In this document: piece by piece, positions 19,126 through 29,304 of the stretch | How the letters are laid out: every line of letters starts with the position of its first letter | Numbering within the stretch: position 1 is the first letter of the stretch | From: Vombatus ursinus | Lineage: Eukaryota > Chordata > Mammalia > Diprotodontia > Vombatidae | Assembly: GCF_900497805.2 (NCBI RefSeq) | Contig: NW_020949602.1 | Span: 2,976,896-3,040,895 of the forward strand | Reading direction: 5' to 3' | Length of the DNA stretch: 64,000 bases | The notes under the pieces: model-generated | The model's input: only the letters and a program-made list of their open reading frames with translations | Databases searched by the model: none | Told to the model about the DNA's origin: nothing | Program-made: the position numbers and the translations under genes

Positions 19126-19644
19126 CTATTAGAGATTTATCTGTACTGAGGGAAGTCTTTAGGACCTGCATGAACTTGTGAGCCATGTGGGCCAGTATTG
19201 TTTCTTGTCATTCTGAGAGGGACTGAGGCTATATTCATCTCCCAGCCAACCATGACTGAGTAATTCAAACAAAGATTTTGGGCTGGAAACTTTCATTTTG
19301 GGGAAAGAGAGACCCCAGGTGAAGGACTTGGTAGAGTCGGGTGGGCTGGAGTGCAGATAAAGAAAAGAAACTATATCAGGGATGAAACAATTTAGCGCCA
19401 AGAGTCATTGCCAATATTGTCAGGACCCTCATGAGAGGTGAGAGTGGGATGGATAGAACCTGTCTGGGCTCCCTGAAAGAGTGAGAAAGGGGTTGATGTG
19501 CCTCAATTCCCTCCTTGCTCTCTTCCTCTCCCTAAAATGGCAGAGATTTATTCCAAAGTCCCTGTGTTAATTTAAGCCTGTTCATAATTCCCGATTTAAT
19601 TAGTAATCTAAAACCAATTCACTCTAGATAAAATCTGAGGGACA
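19126..19644. other. Repeat-poor block
   Basis: No named repeat. 19545-19640 is AT-rich with several homeobox-like TTAATTTA, TTTAATTAG and TAATCTAAAACC strings. Any conservation is untested. Confidence 0.35.
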
Positions 19645-19815
19645 CAGCATGCTACCTTAGAAAAAATCAATGGCTTTGGAGTCAGAGAATCTGGGTTCAA
19701 CTGTCACCTCTGCCTATACTACCGGTGTAACCTTAAACAGTGCCTCAGTTTCCTCATCTGAAATATAAGGGATTTTGGCTCCATGACCCTTCTACTCCAA
19801 AGCTATGATTCTAAG
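19645..19815 (+). mobile_element. MIR3 SINE
   Basis: GGCTTTGGAGTCAGAGAATC, TGGGTTCAACTGTCACCTCT, AGTGCCTCAGTTTCCTCATC and CTTCTACTCCAAAGCTATGA. Confidence 0.8.
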
Positions 19816-20415
19816 ACAGATTCTATTTGTTTTTTTTCTCATGGTTGCCTGTCCTTATTTGTGAACTGGGGGGCTTCAAAAGACAGAGTCAATGAATGGT
19901 TTGCAGTATACAAAGATAAGAGAAGGACAAAGGTTCAGCCCAGGGCCAACGCGTCAAGCTATAGACAAATGAGAAAGCATCTCAATGAGTTTTGATTTAT
20001 GAATAATTTTATAAGCTTCCCAATAGCAGAGAAGGATTAAATCACATAAATCCAGACCATCAGCAATTAGTCAATGCCTGAACCATGAGTAAATAGATTT
20101 AAGTGGGTTGAAGGAGGATGGGTAAACTGGAGAGCTGCCCTCACAGGCAATTAATTTGACGTGGTCAGTTTCGCTCCCGCTTGCATCACCCTTCCTCAGT
20201 TAGCTCCAAGGACTTTCTCTGCTCCTGAGTGAGGGGCAGCGCTTGAACTTTGACTAAGGGAAAATCCCAGCCCTGGTGACCAGCTAAGGGAAGATCTGGG
20301 AAACGATGGTGCTGCCCACATTGTGGAAGTAGGGTCTGGCAAAGAGGGAACAGCTGTCTTGCCTGTGATTGTATCCACCCACTACCCCCAATTGTAACAG
20401 ATTAATTGATTCACT
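19816..20415. other. Repeat-poor block
   Basis: About 600 bp without recognised repeat. 19960-20190 contains AT-rich strings such as GATTTATGAATAATTTTATA and CAATTAATTTGACGTGGTCA next to CG-containing CTCCCGCTTGCATC. Candidate non-coding regulatory sequence by appearance only. Confidence 0.35.
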
Positions 20416-20417
20416 TG

Positions 20418-20686
20418 TTCCCAGTTCTGTCTCCCGGGACCAATTAGAACAAACCTAAATCTTATCCACATTACAACCCTTCAAATACTTTTAAAAAGCT
20501 ATCAGGTCTGCTCTAAGTCTTCCCTTTTCCAGGCTAAACATCCATAATTCTTTCTGAAACAATTTTCATATGACATGAACTCCCTGCCATTTTCCATCCT
20601 GCTAGTCCTCCAGGATTAGGTTTCTACACTTGAAGACAATTGGATCCTACATGTTGAATGATATCACCTTTCTGAGCCAAGGTATG
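20418..20686 (-). mobile_element. L3/CR1-clade LINE fragment, antisense
   Basis: TTCCCAGTTCTGTCTCCCGG, ACCAATTAGAACAAACC, CAACCCTTCAAATACTTTTA, TCCAGGCTAAACATCCATAA and GTCCTCCAGGATTAGG. Confidence 0.68.
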
Positions 20687-20687
20687 G

Positions 20688-20925
20688 GGCGGCTAGTTGA
20701 TGCAGTGGATAGAGCACTGGGCCTGGATGAGTTAGGGAGAATCATCTTCGTGAGTTCAAATCTGGCCACAGATACTCACTAGCTGTGTGACCCCGGACGA
20801 GTGACTTAATCCTGTTTGCCTCCGTTTCCTCACCTGTTAAATGAGCTGGAGAAGGAAATGGCAAACCGCTCTATTATCTTTGCCAAGAAAACCCCACGGA
20901 CACAACTGAAAACAACCGAATAAAC
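20688..20925 (+). mobile_element. Mar1-type SINE with Bov-B/RTE tail
   Basis: GGGCGGCTAGTTGATGCAG, GTGAGTTCAAATCTGGCCAC, TGAGCTGGAGAAGGAAATGG, CTTTGCCAAGAAAACCCC and ACACAACTGAAAACAACC. Part of the tail (the GTCAGA section) is missing or diverged. Confidence 0.88.
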
Positions 20926-20959
20926 CAGGGTTCCTAACAATGAGGAGGAAGATGGTCTG

Positions 20960-21225
20960 ACTGGTGGGGGGTACAGCAAGAAGCCCAGTGTGGATGGATC
21001 ACAGAGTGTGTGATGGGGAGGAAAGCATAAGAAGACTAGAAAGGTAGAGAGGGGACCCAGTTGTGAAGGGATTCGAGAGCCAAATAGTCTCTGATCTGAA
21101 GAGTCCTGCTTTCTAACACATTTGGGGGAGGCTGATGGGCAGACGATGTGATGGACAAGAGATCCAACCTTCAGAAGGGAACACAGGGACCATATGGTCC
21201 GACGCCTTCATTTTACAGAACGCTA
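20960..21225 (+). mobile_element. Old LINE-like repeat plus L3-like tail
   Basis: AAGCCCAGTGTGGATGGATC, AGAAGACTAGAAAGGTAGAG and TGTGAAGGGATTCGAGAGCC (20960-21115) belong to the old repeat. 21160-21220 (CAACCTTCAGAAGGGAACAC, CTTCATTTTACAGAACG) is a weak antisense L3/MIR-like tail. Confidence 0.5.
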
Positions 21226-21227
21226 CT

Positions 21228-21400
21228 CTAATGACAAAATGGACATCGTGCCGGCTTCGGAATCCAAGCCTGGAAACTCCTCCCTATGTGACCTTGGTCA
21301 TCATTTCTTCCCTCTGAGCCTTGGCTCCTCATCTGTAAAATGAAGGGATTGAAATAGATGCTCTCTGAGGCCCCTTCCACCTCCTTACCTGTGATCCTAT
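21228..21400 (+). mobile_element. MIR3 SINE
   Basis: GGAATCCAAGCCTGGAAACT, ATGTGACCTTGGTCATCATT, CTCATCTGTAAAATGAAGGG and GGCCCCTTCCACCTCC. Confidence 0.78.
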
Positions 21401-21404
21401 CCAT

Positions 21405-21500
21405 CGATAAGTATGTATTTATTAAGCACCTACTATGTGCCAGGCACTGTGCTACACACTGAGGGTACAAAGACCCCAGGAAGCTCACACACAAAAGAAG
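21405..21500 (+). mobile_element. Old LINE-like repeat fragment
   Basis: GTATTTATTAAGCACCTACT, ATGTGCCAGGCACTGTGCTA and GAGGGTACAAAGACCCCAGG. Confidence 0.7.
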
Positions 21501-22230
21501 AAATAAAATTCAAGTATACATAGTATACTCTGGTCCCATTGTCGGAGGGCCAGGTCTTGAGGTGAAACAGAGAGGGGAGAGGGGCATCTGTTTAAATTCA
21601 CAAAGTGCCATATGGATATTTCTGCTGGACAGCAGCATTCTAGTGACACAAATGCCATATTGCTCATGTTGGATTTAGTATCACTGCTTATAAAGGATTC
21701 AGCAATCCAGAAAATATCGGTATCTAAACACTCAAGGAATCAACAAATGTGAAAATTGCAAAATTACATGAATGGAATTCACTTGTAAGGAAGCACACAC
21801 CAGAAAATATGATTGCCTGCACAATTACGGTTTAAAACAAACAAACAAAAATTTGCAAATTTCTCTAGAACTCAGGTAGATAAAATTTAAAGTCCTAAGC
21901 AGAGAATCTTTCTCAGAAAATGTGAAGGGCCCAATTTTAGCCCGAACAAGCCCCCACATGTAAGAAAGGTTTATTCTTGCCCCATCTCTGAAGTCCAGGT
22001 GGGCTCCATTCTACTTCTTCAGTATCTTGAAGGTACTGGGGGATTTATGTTCTCCACCATTGGCTAGTGCTTTCACCAATTGTGTTCCCCAAGTTTTAGG
22101 GGCACATTGACTAGCATTCCAGTTTAATTTAACTATTTATATCAGATGAGCTTTTACAAAGAAGTATTTACTTCAAAGGTGTAATAGAGAAAATACACAA
22201 ACATTCCCTCCAAACCCTTAGGGGCATAAT
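21501..22230. other. Unassigned DNA
   Basis: About 730 bp without a recognised repeat; a short (AAAC)n at 21835-21850. Confidence 0.4.
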
Positions 22231-22242
22231 TCCCCCTACACA

Positions 22243-22273
<31 letters not shown>

Positions 22274-22300
22274 TCATTCACTCATTCATTCACATACTCA
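22231..22300. repeat. (CA)n followed by (CATT)n
   Basis: CA run from 22238 to 22272, then CTCATTCACTCATTCATTCA. Confidence 0.95.
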
Positions 22301-22945
22301 CACATTCCAAGGTCCCTGAAGATTAAGCTCAAATCTTAACTCAATTCCTATATAGCATTAATCTTATCAAGTTCAAGTCCAAAGGTCCCTTGGGCTAACA
22401 TCCAAAGACCCTAGCGTCTCTGGGCTTCCCTACTGGGCTCTATGCAACGTTTGTCCTCCAAGATCCCCAAGGCTCTTGCTCCTTGATCAGGGATTCCATT
22501 TCCTGCATGTAGGACTGAAAAGGACAAACAGACCAGAAGCCCAAGCGCATGTCTCTGAGTGCCTAAGGAAAGGGGCAGAGCACCCTCAGTTTCTCTCCCA
22601 CCTTACTGCATGGCCTCACTTGCTATGGGAGTGAATGAATCCTTCTTCTGAGACTTGACTTCAGAAAAGAGACAAAAGTTGTGCTTTTGAGGTTCATTTA
22701 AAAACACCGACAGTTCCAGTTGGAAAACGTAGCTACCAACCATGTGGCAAGTCAATGCAGAATGTCCTTGCACACACCAGTTTTCCTATCTCCCAGGAAC
22801 AGTTCCCAAGCATCTCCCATGTGGCTGACACCATTTGAGATAGCCTGGGCACACACTAACCCCTATGACACAGAGAATAAATACAAAGGGAATAATTACA
22901 GATTAGGGTTGGGGAGGGAGGGGCAGCAGCATCCTGGGGGAATGG
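22301..22945. other. Unassigned DNA
   Basis: About 650 bp with no clear repeat. An 82-aa frame at 22720-22968 has no recognised domain. Confidence 0.4.
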
Positions 22946-22949
22946 GGGC

Positions 22950-23095
22950 AAGGCCAGATTTCACATAGAAGGTAGTGCTTGAAGGAGATGAGGGACTGAA
23001 GGATGCAAAGGTGAAGAAGGAGTGCATTCCAGGTGTGGAGGGTGACCACTGCAAAGGGATGGAAAAAGAGGTAGAATGTAACATGTGAGGGTCAG
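22950..23095 (+). mobile_element. Old LINE-like repeat fragment
   Basis: TTTCACATAGAAGGTAGTGC, GAAGGAGTGCATTCCAGGTG and CACTGCAAAGGGATGG match the middle part of the old repeat family. Confidence 0.55.
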
Positions 23096-23600
23096 TTTGG
23101 CTGGATTAGAGAATGGAGGAGGGAGAGAAATCCTCTGATCCAGCCCCACCTGTGCCTGCAAAGGGAGCCCTGCAGCAGACCCAACGAAGGAATAGTCAGC
23201 CTTTGCCTGAGAACTTCCAGGGGGGTGGGGCCAATACCTCCTGAGGCAGCCCACCACCCTCCCAGAAATCCTGGGCGGGAAACACCACCAGTGGACATCC
23301 TTCTTCACCAACCTTCCTGCCAATCCCTCTTTTCCCTTTTCCTTTCCTGTATGAACATTAACCCCTCCCCCATCCCACTCCTGCTGAAGGCAACCCAGGA
23401 TTCCTGGTCCACGCGGTCCCTCAAGTCCATTGGCCCATTCTTGATGGTGGTAGCCCAGGTCCCTTTGACCGCAACCCCTGCCTTCCTCCCAACTGTCTCA
23501 GAGTAGACACGACTGCTCATGACTGCTCAGCCCCATCGATGAGTGTGGTCACCAGCTACCTGTTAGTAAGATGGAAGACCCCTAGGCCTTACCTACTGGC
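23096..23600. other. Unassigned, GC-leaning DNA
   Basis: Frames of up to 120 aa exist on both strands across 22,961-23,520, but they overlap each other, have no recognised domain and start inside an old repeat. I call no gene. Confidence 0.4.
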
Positions 23601-23604
23601 CTGT

Positions 23605-23905
23605 TCTTCCATCTTCAGATTCTCCAGACTTTCCCTTCTGTCCAGTTGCAACATCCTTCAGACCCTGGATCCTACCATCTGACTTGCTATTGTACCTTAG
23701 GGACCCCTAGGCTTTTCCATACACCCCAGCACTACTCCCTTAGGATTTCTAGACCTCTCCTTCTATGCTGCTGAATAACCCCTCTACACACTGTCACCTC
23801 CCCCAACTAAAATGTGAACTCCTTGAAAGTAGGATGCTAACCTTTGCCTTTCTATTTGTATCTCCAGCCCTTAGCCCAGTGCTATGTAGGTAGCTGTGGT
23901 GTCCC
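23605..23905 (+). mobile_element. L2 LINE 3-prime end
   Basis: CCCAACTAAAATGTGAACTC, CTTGAAAGTAGGATGCTAAC, CTATTTGTATCTCCAGCCCT and AGCCCAGTGCTATGTAGG; the upstream part to 23,605 is diverged. Confidence 0.65.
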
Positions 23906-23937
23906 TGGATAGAGAACACTGGACACCATTGGTCTAG

Positions 23938-24280
23938 AACTTATTAGCTGGGTGGTGCAGTGAATAGGGTGCTGGGCCTGGAGTCAGGAAGACCTGAGTT
24001 CAAATCCAGCCTCAAACTAGCTGCATGATCTAAGGCAAGTCATTTAACCTCTCTTTGCCTCAGTTTTCTCATCTGTAAAATGGGGGTTATAACAGGACCT
24101 ACCTCCCAAGGCTGTTGTAAGGATCAAATGGGATAAGAATTGTAAAGTGCTTCACACAGTGCCAGGCACATTTAGGTGCTACATAAACGTTAGCCAGCAG
24201 CAGCAGCAGTAGTAGTAGTAATAGTAGTAGCAGCAGTAGTAGTAAGCACTTAATAAATGTTATTTCATTCATTCATCCTA
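23938..24280 (+). mobile_element. MIR-type CORE-SINE with CAG/TAG microsatellite tail
   Basis: GCTGGGTGGTGCAGTGAATA, GACCTGAGTTCAAATCCAGC, TTGCCTCAGTTTTCTCATCT, TTGTAAGGATCAAATGGGAT and GTGCCAGGCACATTTAGGTG to about 24,196. A mixed CAG/TAG triplet run (24198-24244) follows, then GTAAGCACTTAATAAATG. The microsatellite sits where the MIR tail carries its own triplets. Confidence 0.87.
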
Positions 24281-24419
24281 TGTCTTAAAAAATCCTGTCT
24301 TGTCTCAAGGAAAATTATCACCCTACTCAACAAAGTTTTCATTAACCTCCTTATGCCAAGTCATAACCCATTGAAATTGTTCTGGCAGCAATGGAATTCT
24401 AATAATTCATGTTCCAATG

Positions 24420-24475
24420 GCATTTTAAACCCTAAATGTACTTATCTCACAATAGCCCTGTGAGGTAGGGAATGT
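24420..24475 (-). mobile_element. MIR fragment, antisense
   Basis: ATGTACTTATCTCACAATAG and CCCTGTGAGGTAGGGAATGT. Confidence 0.55.
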
Positions 24476-24484
24476 AATTAGGAT

Positions 24485-24720
24485 TGTTAGAATCAGATTT
24501 AGAGCTGAAAGAGATTGCTGAGTCCAATCCCCCTTGTTTTACAGATGGGGAAACAGAGGCCCAGAGAGGTGAATTGCCTATGCCTAGCACACAGTAGGCA
24601 CTTAATAAATGCTTATTGACTAATAAATGCTTATTATTAAATGGCCCATGCTCATAAAGTCACTGAGTGGAAGAGCTAGTATATGAACTCAGGTCTTTTG
24701 ATTCTAAAGCTGCCGTGACG
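24485..24720 (-). mobile_element. L3/MIR-like SINE, antisense, with L2-tail insertion
   Basis: GTTAGAATCAGATTTAGAGC, CAGATGGGGAAACAGAGGCC, GAGAGGTGAATTGCC, then after an interruption GGCCCATGCTCATAAAGTC and TATGAACTCAGGTCTTTTGA. The interruption (about 24580-24641) is an L2 tail, CTAGCACACAGTAGGCACTT, in which TAATAAATGCTTATT occurs twice in tandem. Confidence 0.7.
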
Positions 24721-24771
24721 TAGTTTCTTCTAATCCATCATGCGTGTTCTTAGAAATACCTGGAACATATT

Positions 24772-25012
24772 CTAATACTAATAATAATAGCTCACATTTA
24801 TGTAGTGCTTATTATGGGCCAGGCATTGTGCTAAACATTTTACAATTATTATCTCAGTGAGGTAGATGCTATTGTTATCTTTAATTTACAGTTGAGGAAA
24901 CTGAGATAGGAAGAGGTTAAGTGACTTGCCCAAGTCAAGTAGCTAGAAAGTGTCTGAGGTGGGTTTTGAACTCAGATCTTCCTGACCCTGGACTACTGTG
25001 CCACCTAGACTC
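24772..25012 (-). mobile_element. MIR-type CORE-SINE, antisense
   Basis: AATAATAGCTCACATTTATG, GGCCAGGCATTGTGCTAAAC, CAGTGAGGTAGATGCTATTG, GAAACTGAGATAGGAAGAGG, TTAAGTGACTTGCCCAAG and CTACTGTGCCACCTAG. Confidence 0.88.
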
Positions 25013-25660
25013 CTAGTTGTTGTAATAAGGTCTTCCCTCCAAAGTCTGTCCGCCCTTAATTCAATCTAATCAGGCCCCAGCGACCCATTGTCAAAACAGA
25101 TTTCACACTCTCAGCTTTGCAGCCCTTTTGTGAGAAGTATAAAAGCTGCTCCATTTGGCAATGTCTCCAGCCCTGAAGTCAGTCAACCAAACACAAGAAT
25201 AAGCCCAGCCAGCAGGGGAGAAAACACACCCCACCAATGGATTGTCCAATGCCTTAAAAATGTGTGTGTTCACCAGAGTCCAGGGAGAAAGTGGTCCCAC
25301 AGATGCCAGGTCAGAGAGATCAGCATGTTCTGAGCTGCAGAATCAGAATCCCATTTGGATGGGAGGCTGAGCTCTCTGCCAGGTGGGGTGTCACCACCCT
25401 GGAATCAGAGAGGTTTTGCAAGAATCAGAAAAAGATTCCAGCTCAGAGAAAGGGCAGCTCCTTGGAGGGATGGCTCCAGGGACGATGGGAGTGAGCAATG
25501 AGCCCAACTGGTGGGGAGGCTGGGACACAGGACACGTGGCATGGCTTCAGCGTGGGGTTGGACCTGAGGAGCGATGGGCTGGGAGACTTAAGCCAACTGG
25601 GGTGGAAACTGATGGCAGTGCACATTGCAATGAAGGAAAGCAAAAATCTCAGAACTTTTT
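25013..25660. other. Unassigned DNA
   Basis: About 650 bp. A 126-aa frame at 25383-25763 crosses into a MIR fragment on its right and has no recognised domain; antisense frames overlap it. No gene called. Confidence 0.4.
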
Positions 25661-25661
25661 A

Positions 25662-26015
25662 CAAATAAAAAAATTAGGATCTTACAATTTAAAGCCACTC
25701 TTTTTACAAATAAGGAAACTGAGGCTCAGAGAGGTTGAATCTGGGCCAAGGTCTCACAGGTAGTCTGGCAACTTATTTTCTTTTCCAATATTTGATTTAA
25801 ATGGAAAAGAAAATCTCTTTCTTGTGGAGTCAGGAGACCTAGGCTTCCAAATCTGGCTCCCACCATGTACTTGCTATGTGGCTTCGTAAAAAGCCCATTA
25901 ATCTCTCTAGGCCTCAGTTTTCTTGTCTGTAAAAAAACAATGAGGTTGGACTACAGCGCCTCTGAGACTCCTTTCGGATCTAAATCTGGTTCTAGAAATC
26001 TCTGAGCCTCTCAGG
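25662..26015. mobile_element. Antisense MIR fragment, then sense MIR3
   Basis: 25662-25770: ACAAATAAGGAAACTGAGGC, TCAGAGAGGTTGAATCTG and AAGGTCTCACAGGTAG (antisense). 25800-26015: TCTTGTGGAGTCAGGAGACC, TAGGCCTCAGTTTTCTTGTC, AATGAGGTTGGACTACAGCG and CTTTCGGATCTAAATCTGG (sense MIR3). Confidence 0.72.
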
Positions 26016-26149
26016 CACTGGTCCAGTCTCCTCTACTCTAATGGGAAGAGGTTGGTCCGAGGTTATTTCTACCAGACGAGAGTGTTGGAACTCTGGTTTC
26101 CCAACTACTAAACCGACCAGATTTTAAAACTATCAGGAAAGCGAACCTA

Positions 26150-26582
26150 TCCACATGAGCTTGACCTCAATTTCCTCACCTGTGAAATGGGAAAAAATAA
26201 TGCCTGTGGTACTACCTCCCAGGGCAGTTGTGGGGAATCAGGATAAAGTTTTCTACCAACCCTAATGTTTTGTAGAAATGTCTGAGATTGTTATTGAGTT
26301 CCTGATGTCTTGGAGGACTTGTTAAGAATTAGTCTGGATAAAAGGTCAAAGGATCATAGGTTCAGTCTGAGAAAGATTTCTGATCTCACCTATGATCCTT
26401 TCAGCCATCTCAAATGGGATTCTCATAGACCTCTCAAACTCAACTTATGCAAGACTGAACTCATCATCTTTCCCGCATCCCCTCTTCTTAGCTATTTTTT
26501 TTTTTTTTTGCTGTTGAGAACGTCATCATCTTCCCAATCACCCTGGGTGCCGTCCACTCCTCAATTACACTCCCCCACTCCC
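26150..26582 (+). mobile_element. MIR 3-prime part, then L2 internal fragment
   Basis: 26150-26275: CTCAATTTCCTCACCTGTGA, CTACCTCCCAGGGCAGTTGT (MIR). 26425-26582: CTCAAACTCAACTTATGCAA, GACTGAACTCATCATCTTTC, CCCAATCACCCTGGGTGCCG and CACTCCCATATCTCTG, an L2 ORF2-downstream part, with a T15 run at 26496-26510. Confidence 0.68.
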
Positions 26583-26583
26583 A

Positions 26584-26822
26584 TATCTCTGAGGCAACTA
26601 AGCGATGAAGTGGATAGATTCGAGTTCAAATCTAGCCTTAGTTATTTACTAGTTATATGACCCTGGGTGAATCACTTTCCCTTGTTTTTCTCAGTTTCCC
26701 CATCTATAAAATGAGCTGGAGAAGGAAATGGCAAACTGCTCCAGTATCTTTGCCAAGAAAACTCCAAATGGGGTCACGGAGAGTCAGATATGACTGAAAA
26801 GAATGAATAACAGCAAACTAGG
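26584..26822 (+). mobile_element. Mar1-type SINE with Bov-B/RTE tail
   Basis: GAGGCAACTAAGCGATGAAG, TCGAGTTCAAATCTAGCC, TGAGCTGGAGAAGGAAATGG, CCAGTATCTTTGCCAAGAAA, AATGGGGTCACGGAGAGTCA and GATATGACTGAAAAGAATGA. Confidence 0.9.
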
Positions 26823-27300
26823 GTAGGATACAAGGCTGTGTCCTAGGGTGCTGAAGCCTAGAAAGGCCTAAGAATACTTGTACTTCTCTTAGCAGATAGA
26901 AGCAGCTAGGCTGGGCACCTAGTTGAGAATAGTTGGTCAGAATGGAAAGTGACCGGATGGCAGCCCCTTCTCTTTCCTCTCAAAGCTACCTTCCAGCTGA
27001 TCTCCTCTCTGGCGCACCCCACCTTTCTTCCTTCCCCCAGTCTGGCCTCCCCAACAGTGACTTTACATTCCATGGCCTCTGCTCGCCCTCATGGTGCGAT
27101 AACTTCAATGTCCCTCACCACTCTGAGCCTCATGTACTGAAGTCTGAAGCCTCTCGTCAAAGCTTCCCCACTTGAATTTGACTTCAAAAGTTGACTCTAG
27201 ATCACCTTAAAATATAAGATGACAGAACTTCGAGAGACTTCAGAACAGAGTGTGTCCTGGCTAGAAGGGACCCCGAGCCCAGGGAAGGGAAAGCCTTAGA
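26823..27300. other. Unassigned DNA
   Basis: About 480 bp, no repeat clear. The 80-aa frame at 26933-27175 has no recognised domain. Confidence 0.4.
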
Positions 27301-27304
27301 ACAC

Positions 27305-27445
27305 AGACTCTCCCAGCTAGCTTAGAAAAGCATTTCAGAGCTGAAAGGCATATCAGAGATCGTTCCATCCGGTCCTTGGCTGTGATAGGCGGTGAACCAA
27401 GCCTGGGACCCAGTTCTCCCAATTTTAAGTCACATGTCCTTTTGA
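27305..27445 (-). mobile_element. Weak L3/MIR-like fragment, antisense
   Basis: AGCATTTCAGAGCTGAAAGG, CATATCAGAGATCGTTCCAT, GGGACCCAGTTCTCCCAATT. Confidence 0.4.
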
Positions 27446-27890
27446 GTACCCTGAGCATCTGACTCTCCATTTCTAAGGCAAAGGGGTGGTGCCATTCCAG
27501 CATCACGCAGGTTGAAAGTTGATTATCTGTTTCTTCATTCCTCTATACTAGAAGCAATTTGTCTAACTTTTGTGGACTAGGCATTCTGTTATCCTGCCCT
27601 TAAAAGTCCCTATAAAACCAAGCCTCTGGGGGCCTCTCTGGCATGTCCTTCAGCAGCTGGGTGTGTGTGGAAGGGAATCATTTTGAGTGATATCAGGATG
27701 GAGGGCTTTGCACTAATGAAGTCTTTTGGCTCTATTTCAAGGTCCTTCTTCCATTTCAAGCTCATTTTCAAGTATTTTTCCACCACAAGCCAGAATTCAA
27801 AACTTATAATTACTTAAGGTTGGTGAATTAATTCACCTCTGACTTTCAATTGAGACTTCAGGATGCTCTCATCACCTACCTAAGATCATG
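27446..27890. other. Unassigned DNA
   Basis: About 445 bp without a recognised repeat or gene. Confidence 0.4.
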
Positions 27891-27892
27891 GT

Positions 27893-28062
27893 ATTATGGG
27901 GAGAAAAAGGGAGGGGGCTGGTTCAAATCGCATTCATGCTGTTTACTATCTGTAGGACCTTGGCCAAATCCCTTGGCTTCTCCAGGCCTCGATTTCTTCA
28001 TATGCAAGATGAGGGAGTCGTATCACAAGACCTTTAAAGTCCCACCAATTTTAAGTCTCTGA
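27893..28062 (+). mobile_element. MIR3 SINE
   Basis: GGTTCAAATCGCATTCATGC, GGACCTTGGCCAAATCCCTT, CCAGGCCTCGATTTCTTCAT and CCCACCAATTTTAAGTCTCT. Confidence 0.78.
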
Positions 28063-28067
28063 AGTGA

Positions 28068-28620
28068 TGATTAATCAATTGGTCAATCCATCAATAAGCA
28101 TTTACTATGTGCCAGGCACTGTGGTACCTACTGTGCTAAGCACTAGGATGGATGGAAAAGCCAAAATAGAACAGTTCCTGCCCCCGAGGAGCTCTCATTC
28201 TGATGAGGAATACCTCATGTCCACAAGTTGTCGCATACAGGACAGCCAGAGAAGATGTCGGTTAACCTTAGAGGGCAGGGCTCTAGCATCTGGGGGCCAA
28301 AGCCTCCTGCCAAAGTTGGCCTTTGAGCTGAATTGATCTCTGTTCCACCACTTGCTAGCTGTGTCCTCTGACCTGCCGCTACTCTGAGCACCAGTCACTT
28401 CAGCTGTATAATGGAAAGAGGCAAAATCTGCTTCAACAAACATTTATATGGAACCTACTATGGATAAGGGATGCAATGATGAAAATGAAACCATCCCTGC
28501 TATCAGGGACATTACAATGATGTTAAGGACATCTGCCAAGTAGACAAGGCAGAGTAGACAAGGGCATAGGAGTTGTGGGAGGGAAATATCATATAAACCC
28601 TCTAAACATGGGAGCATTGT
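28068..28620 (+). mobile_element. Two old LINE-like fragments around a MIR piece
   Basis: 28068-28340: GCATTTACTATGTGCCAGGC, TGTGCTAAGCACTAGGATGG, CAGTTCCTGCCCCCGAGGAG. 28345-28425: CACCACTTGCTAGCTGTGTC (MIR). 28430-28610: ACATTTATATGGAACCTACT, GAAACCATCCCTGCTATCAG. Confidence 0.6.
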
Positions 28621-28652
28621 AAGTTATCATTAGGCTTATAATGTATAGAATA

Positions 28653-28780
28653 AAGGGGTGGGGAACCTGAGGCCTCCAGGCCACCTGGGGCCCTGTAGGT
28701 CCTCAAGTGCGGACCTTTGACTGAATCCAAACTTCGCAGAGCAAGAGGATATGTTTGGATTTGCAGGTTCCCCACCCCTG
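28653..28780. mobile_element. hAT-type MITE with good TIRs
   Basis: Left end AAGGGGTGGGGAACCTGAGG, right end GCAGGTTCCCCACCCCTG: inverted termini of about 16 bp. The interior has GCCTCCAGGCCACCTGGGGC and GACTGAATCCAAACTTCGC, with GTTTGGAT as the mirrored remnant on the right, so part of a longer palindrome was lost. It resembles hAT MITEs of marsupials (possibly the OposCharlie group; the name is not certain). Confidence 0.75.
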
Positions 28781-28859
28781 GATAAATTATTATAACATCA
28801 ATGCTTCTTTTTTCTGCTCTTCCAGAATCTGTGACTTCACTGGAGTCCCTACTAATACA

Positions 28860-29028
28860 GAACACAAAAGCATTGGTTCCAAAGGCAAAAGAGCTGGGTT
28901 CAGATCTCGTCTTTGGCATAAACTAACTGTATAACCTTAGGCAAACCATTTAGTAATTCTGGGTCCCTTTTTCTTCATCTGGAAAATGAGATTGAGCTAG
29001 AAAGCCTCCAGATCTGAGAGTCTGAGGC
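28860..29028 (+). mobile_element. MIR3 SINE
   Basis: GGTTCCAAAGGCAAAAGAGC, TGGGTTCAGATCTCGTCTTT, ATAACCTTAGGCAAACCATT and AGCCTCCAGATCTGAGAG. Confidence 0.75.
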
Positions 29029-29300
29029 ACGTGTGCTTCGAGAGCTTACGTGGCTGACAAATTGGCCACTTGGAGTCCAAGCGATGATGTCCTCCGGACT
29101 TAACTAAGGCCATGCCTTGGATGAGAGACAATTTGTCCAATTCTTGAAGTCCAGATATGTAATTTTACCTGTTGCAGCCGATGTCTTCTGAGCATAACCT
29201 ACAAAAAAGCTACCAGGGACATCTTCGCACCGCAATAAAACATCAGAATAAGATCATAGTCAAGGACACAAAAACATAATATTATAATCCCAAAAGGCAT
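29029..29300. other. Unassigned DNA
   Basis: No repeat recognised in this 270-bp stretch. Confidence 0.35.
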
Positions 29301-29304
29301 TCTG

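Noticed and set aside
22961-23520. Overlapping frames of 68-120 aa on both strands
   Set aside because: They overlap on opposite strands, have no recognised domain, and partly lie in an old repeat.
25383-25763. 126-aa frame
   Set aside because: No recognised domain and its right end is a MIR-derived sequence.
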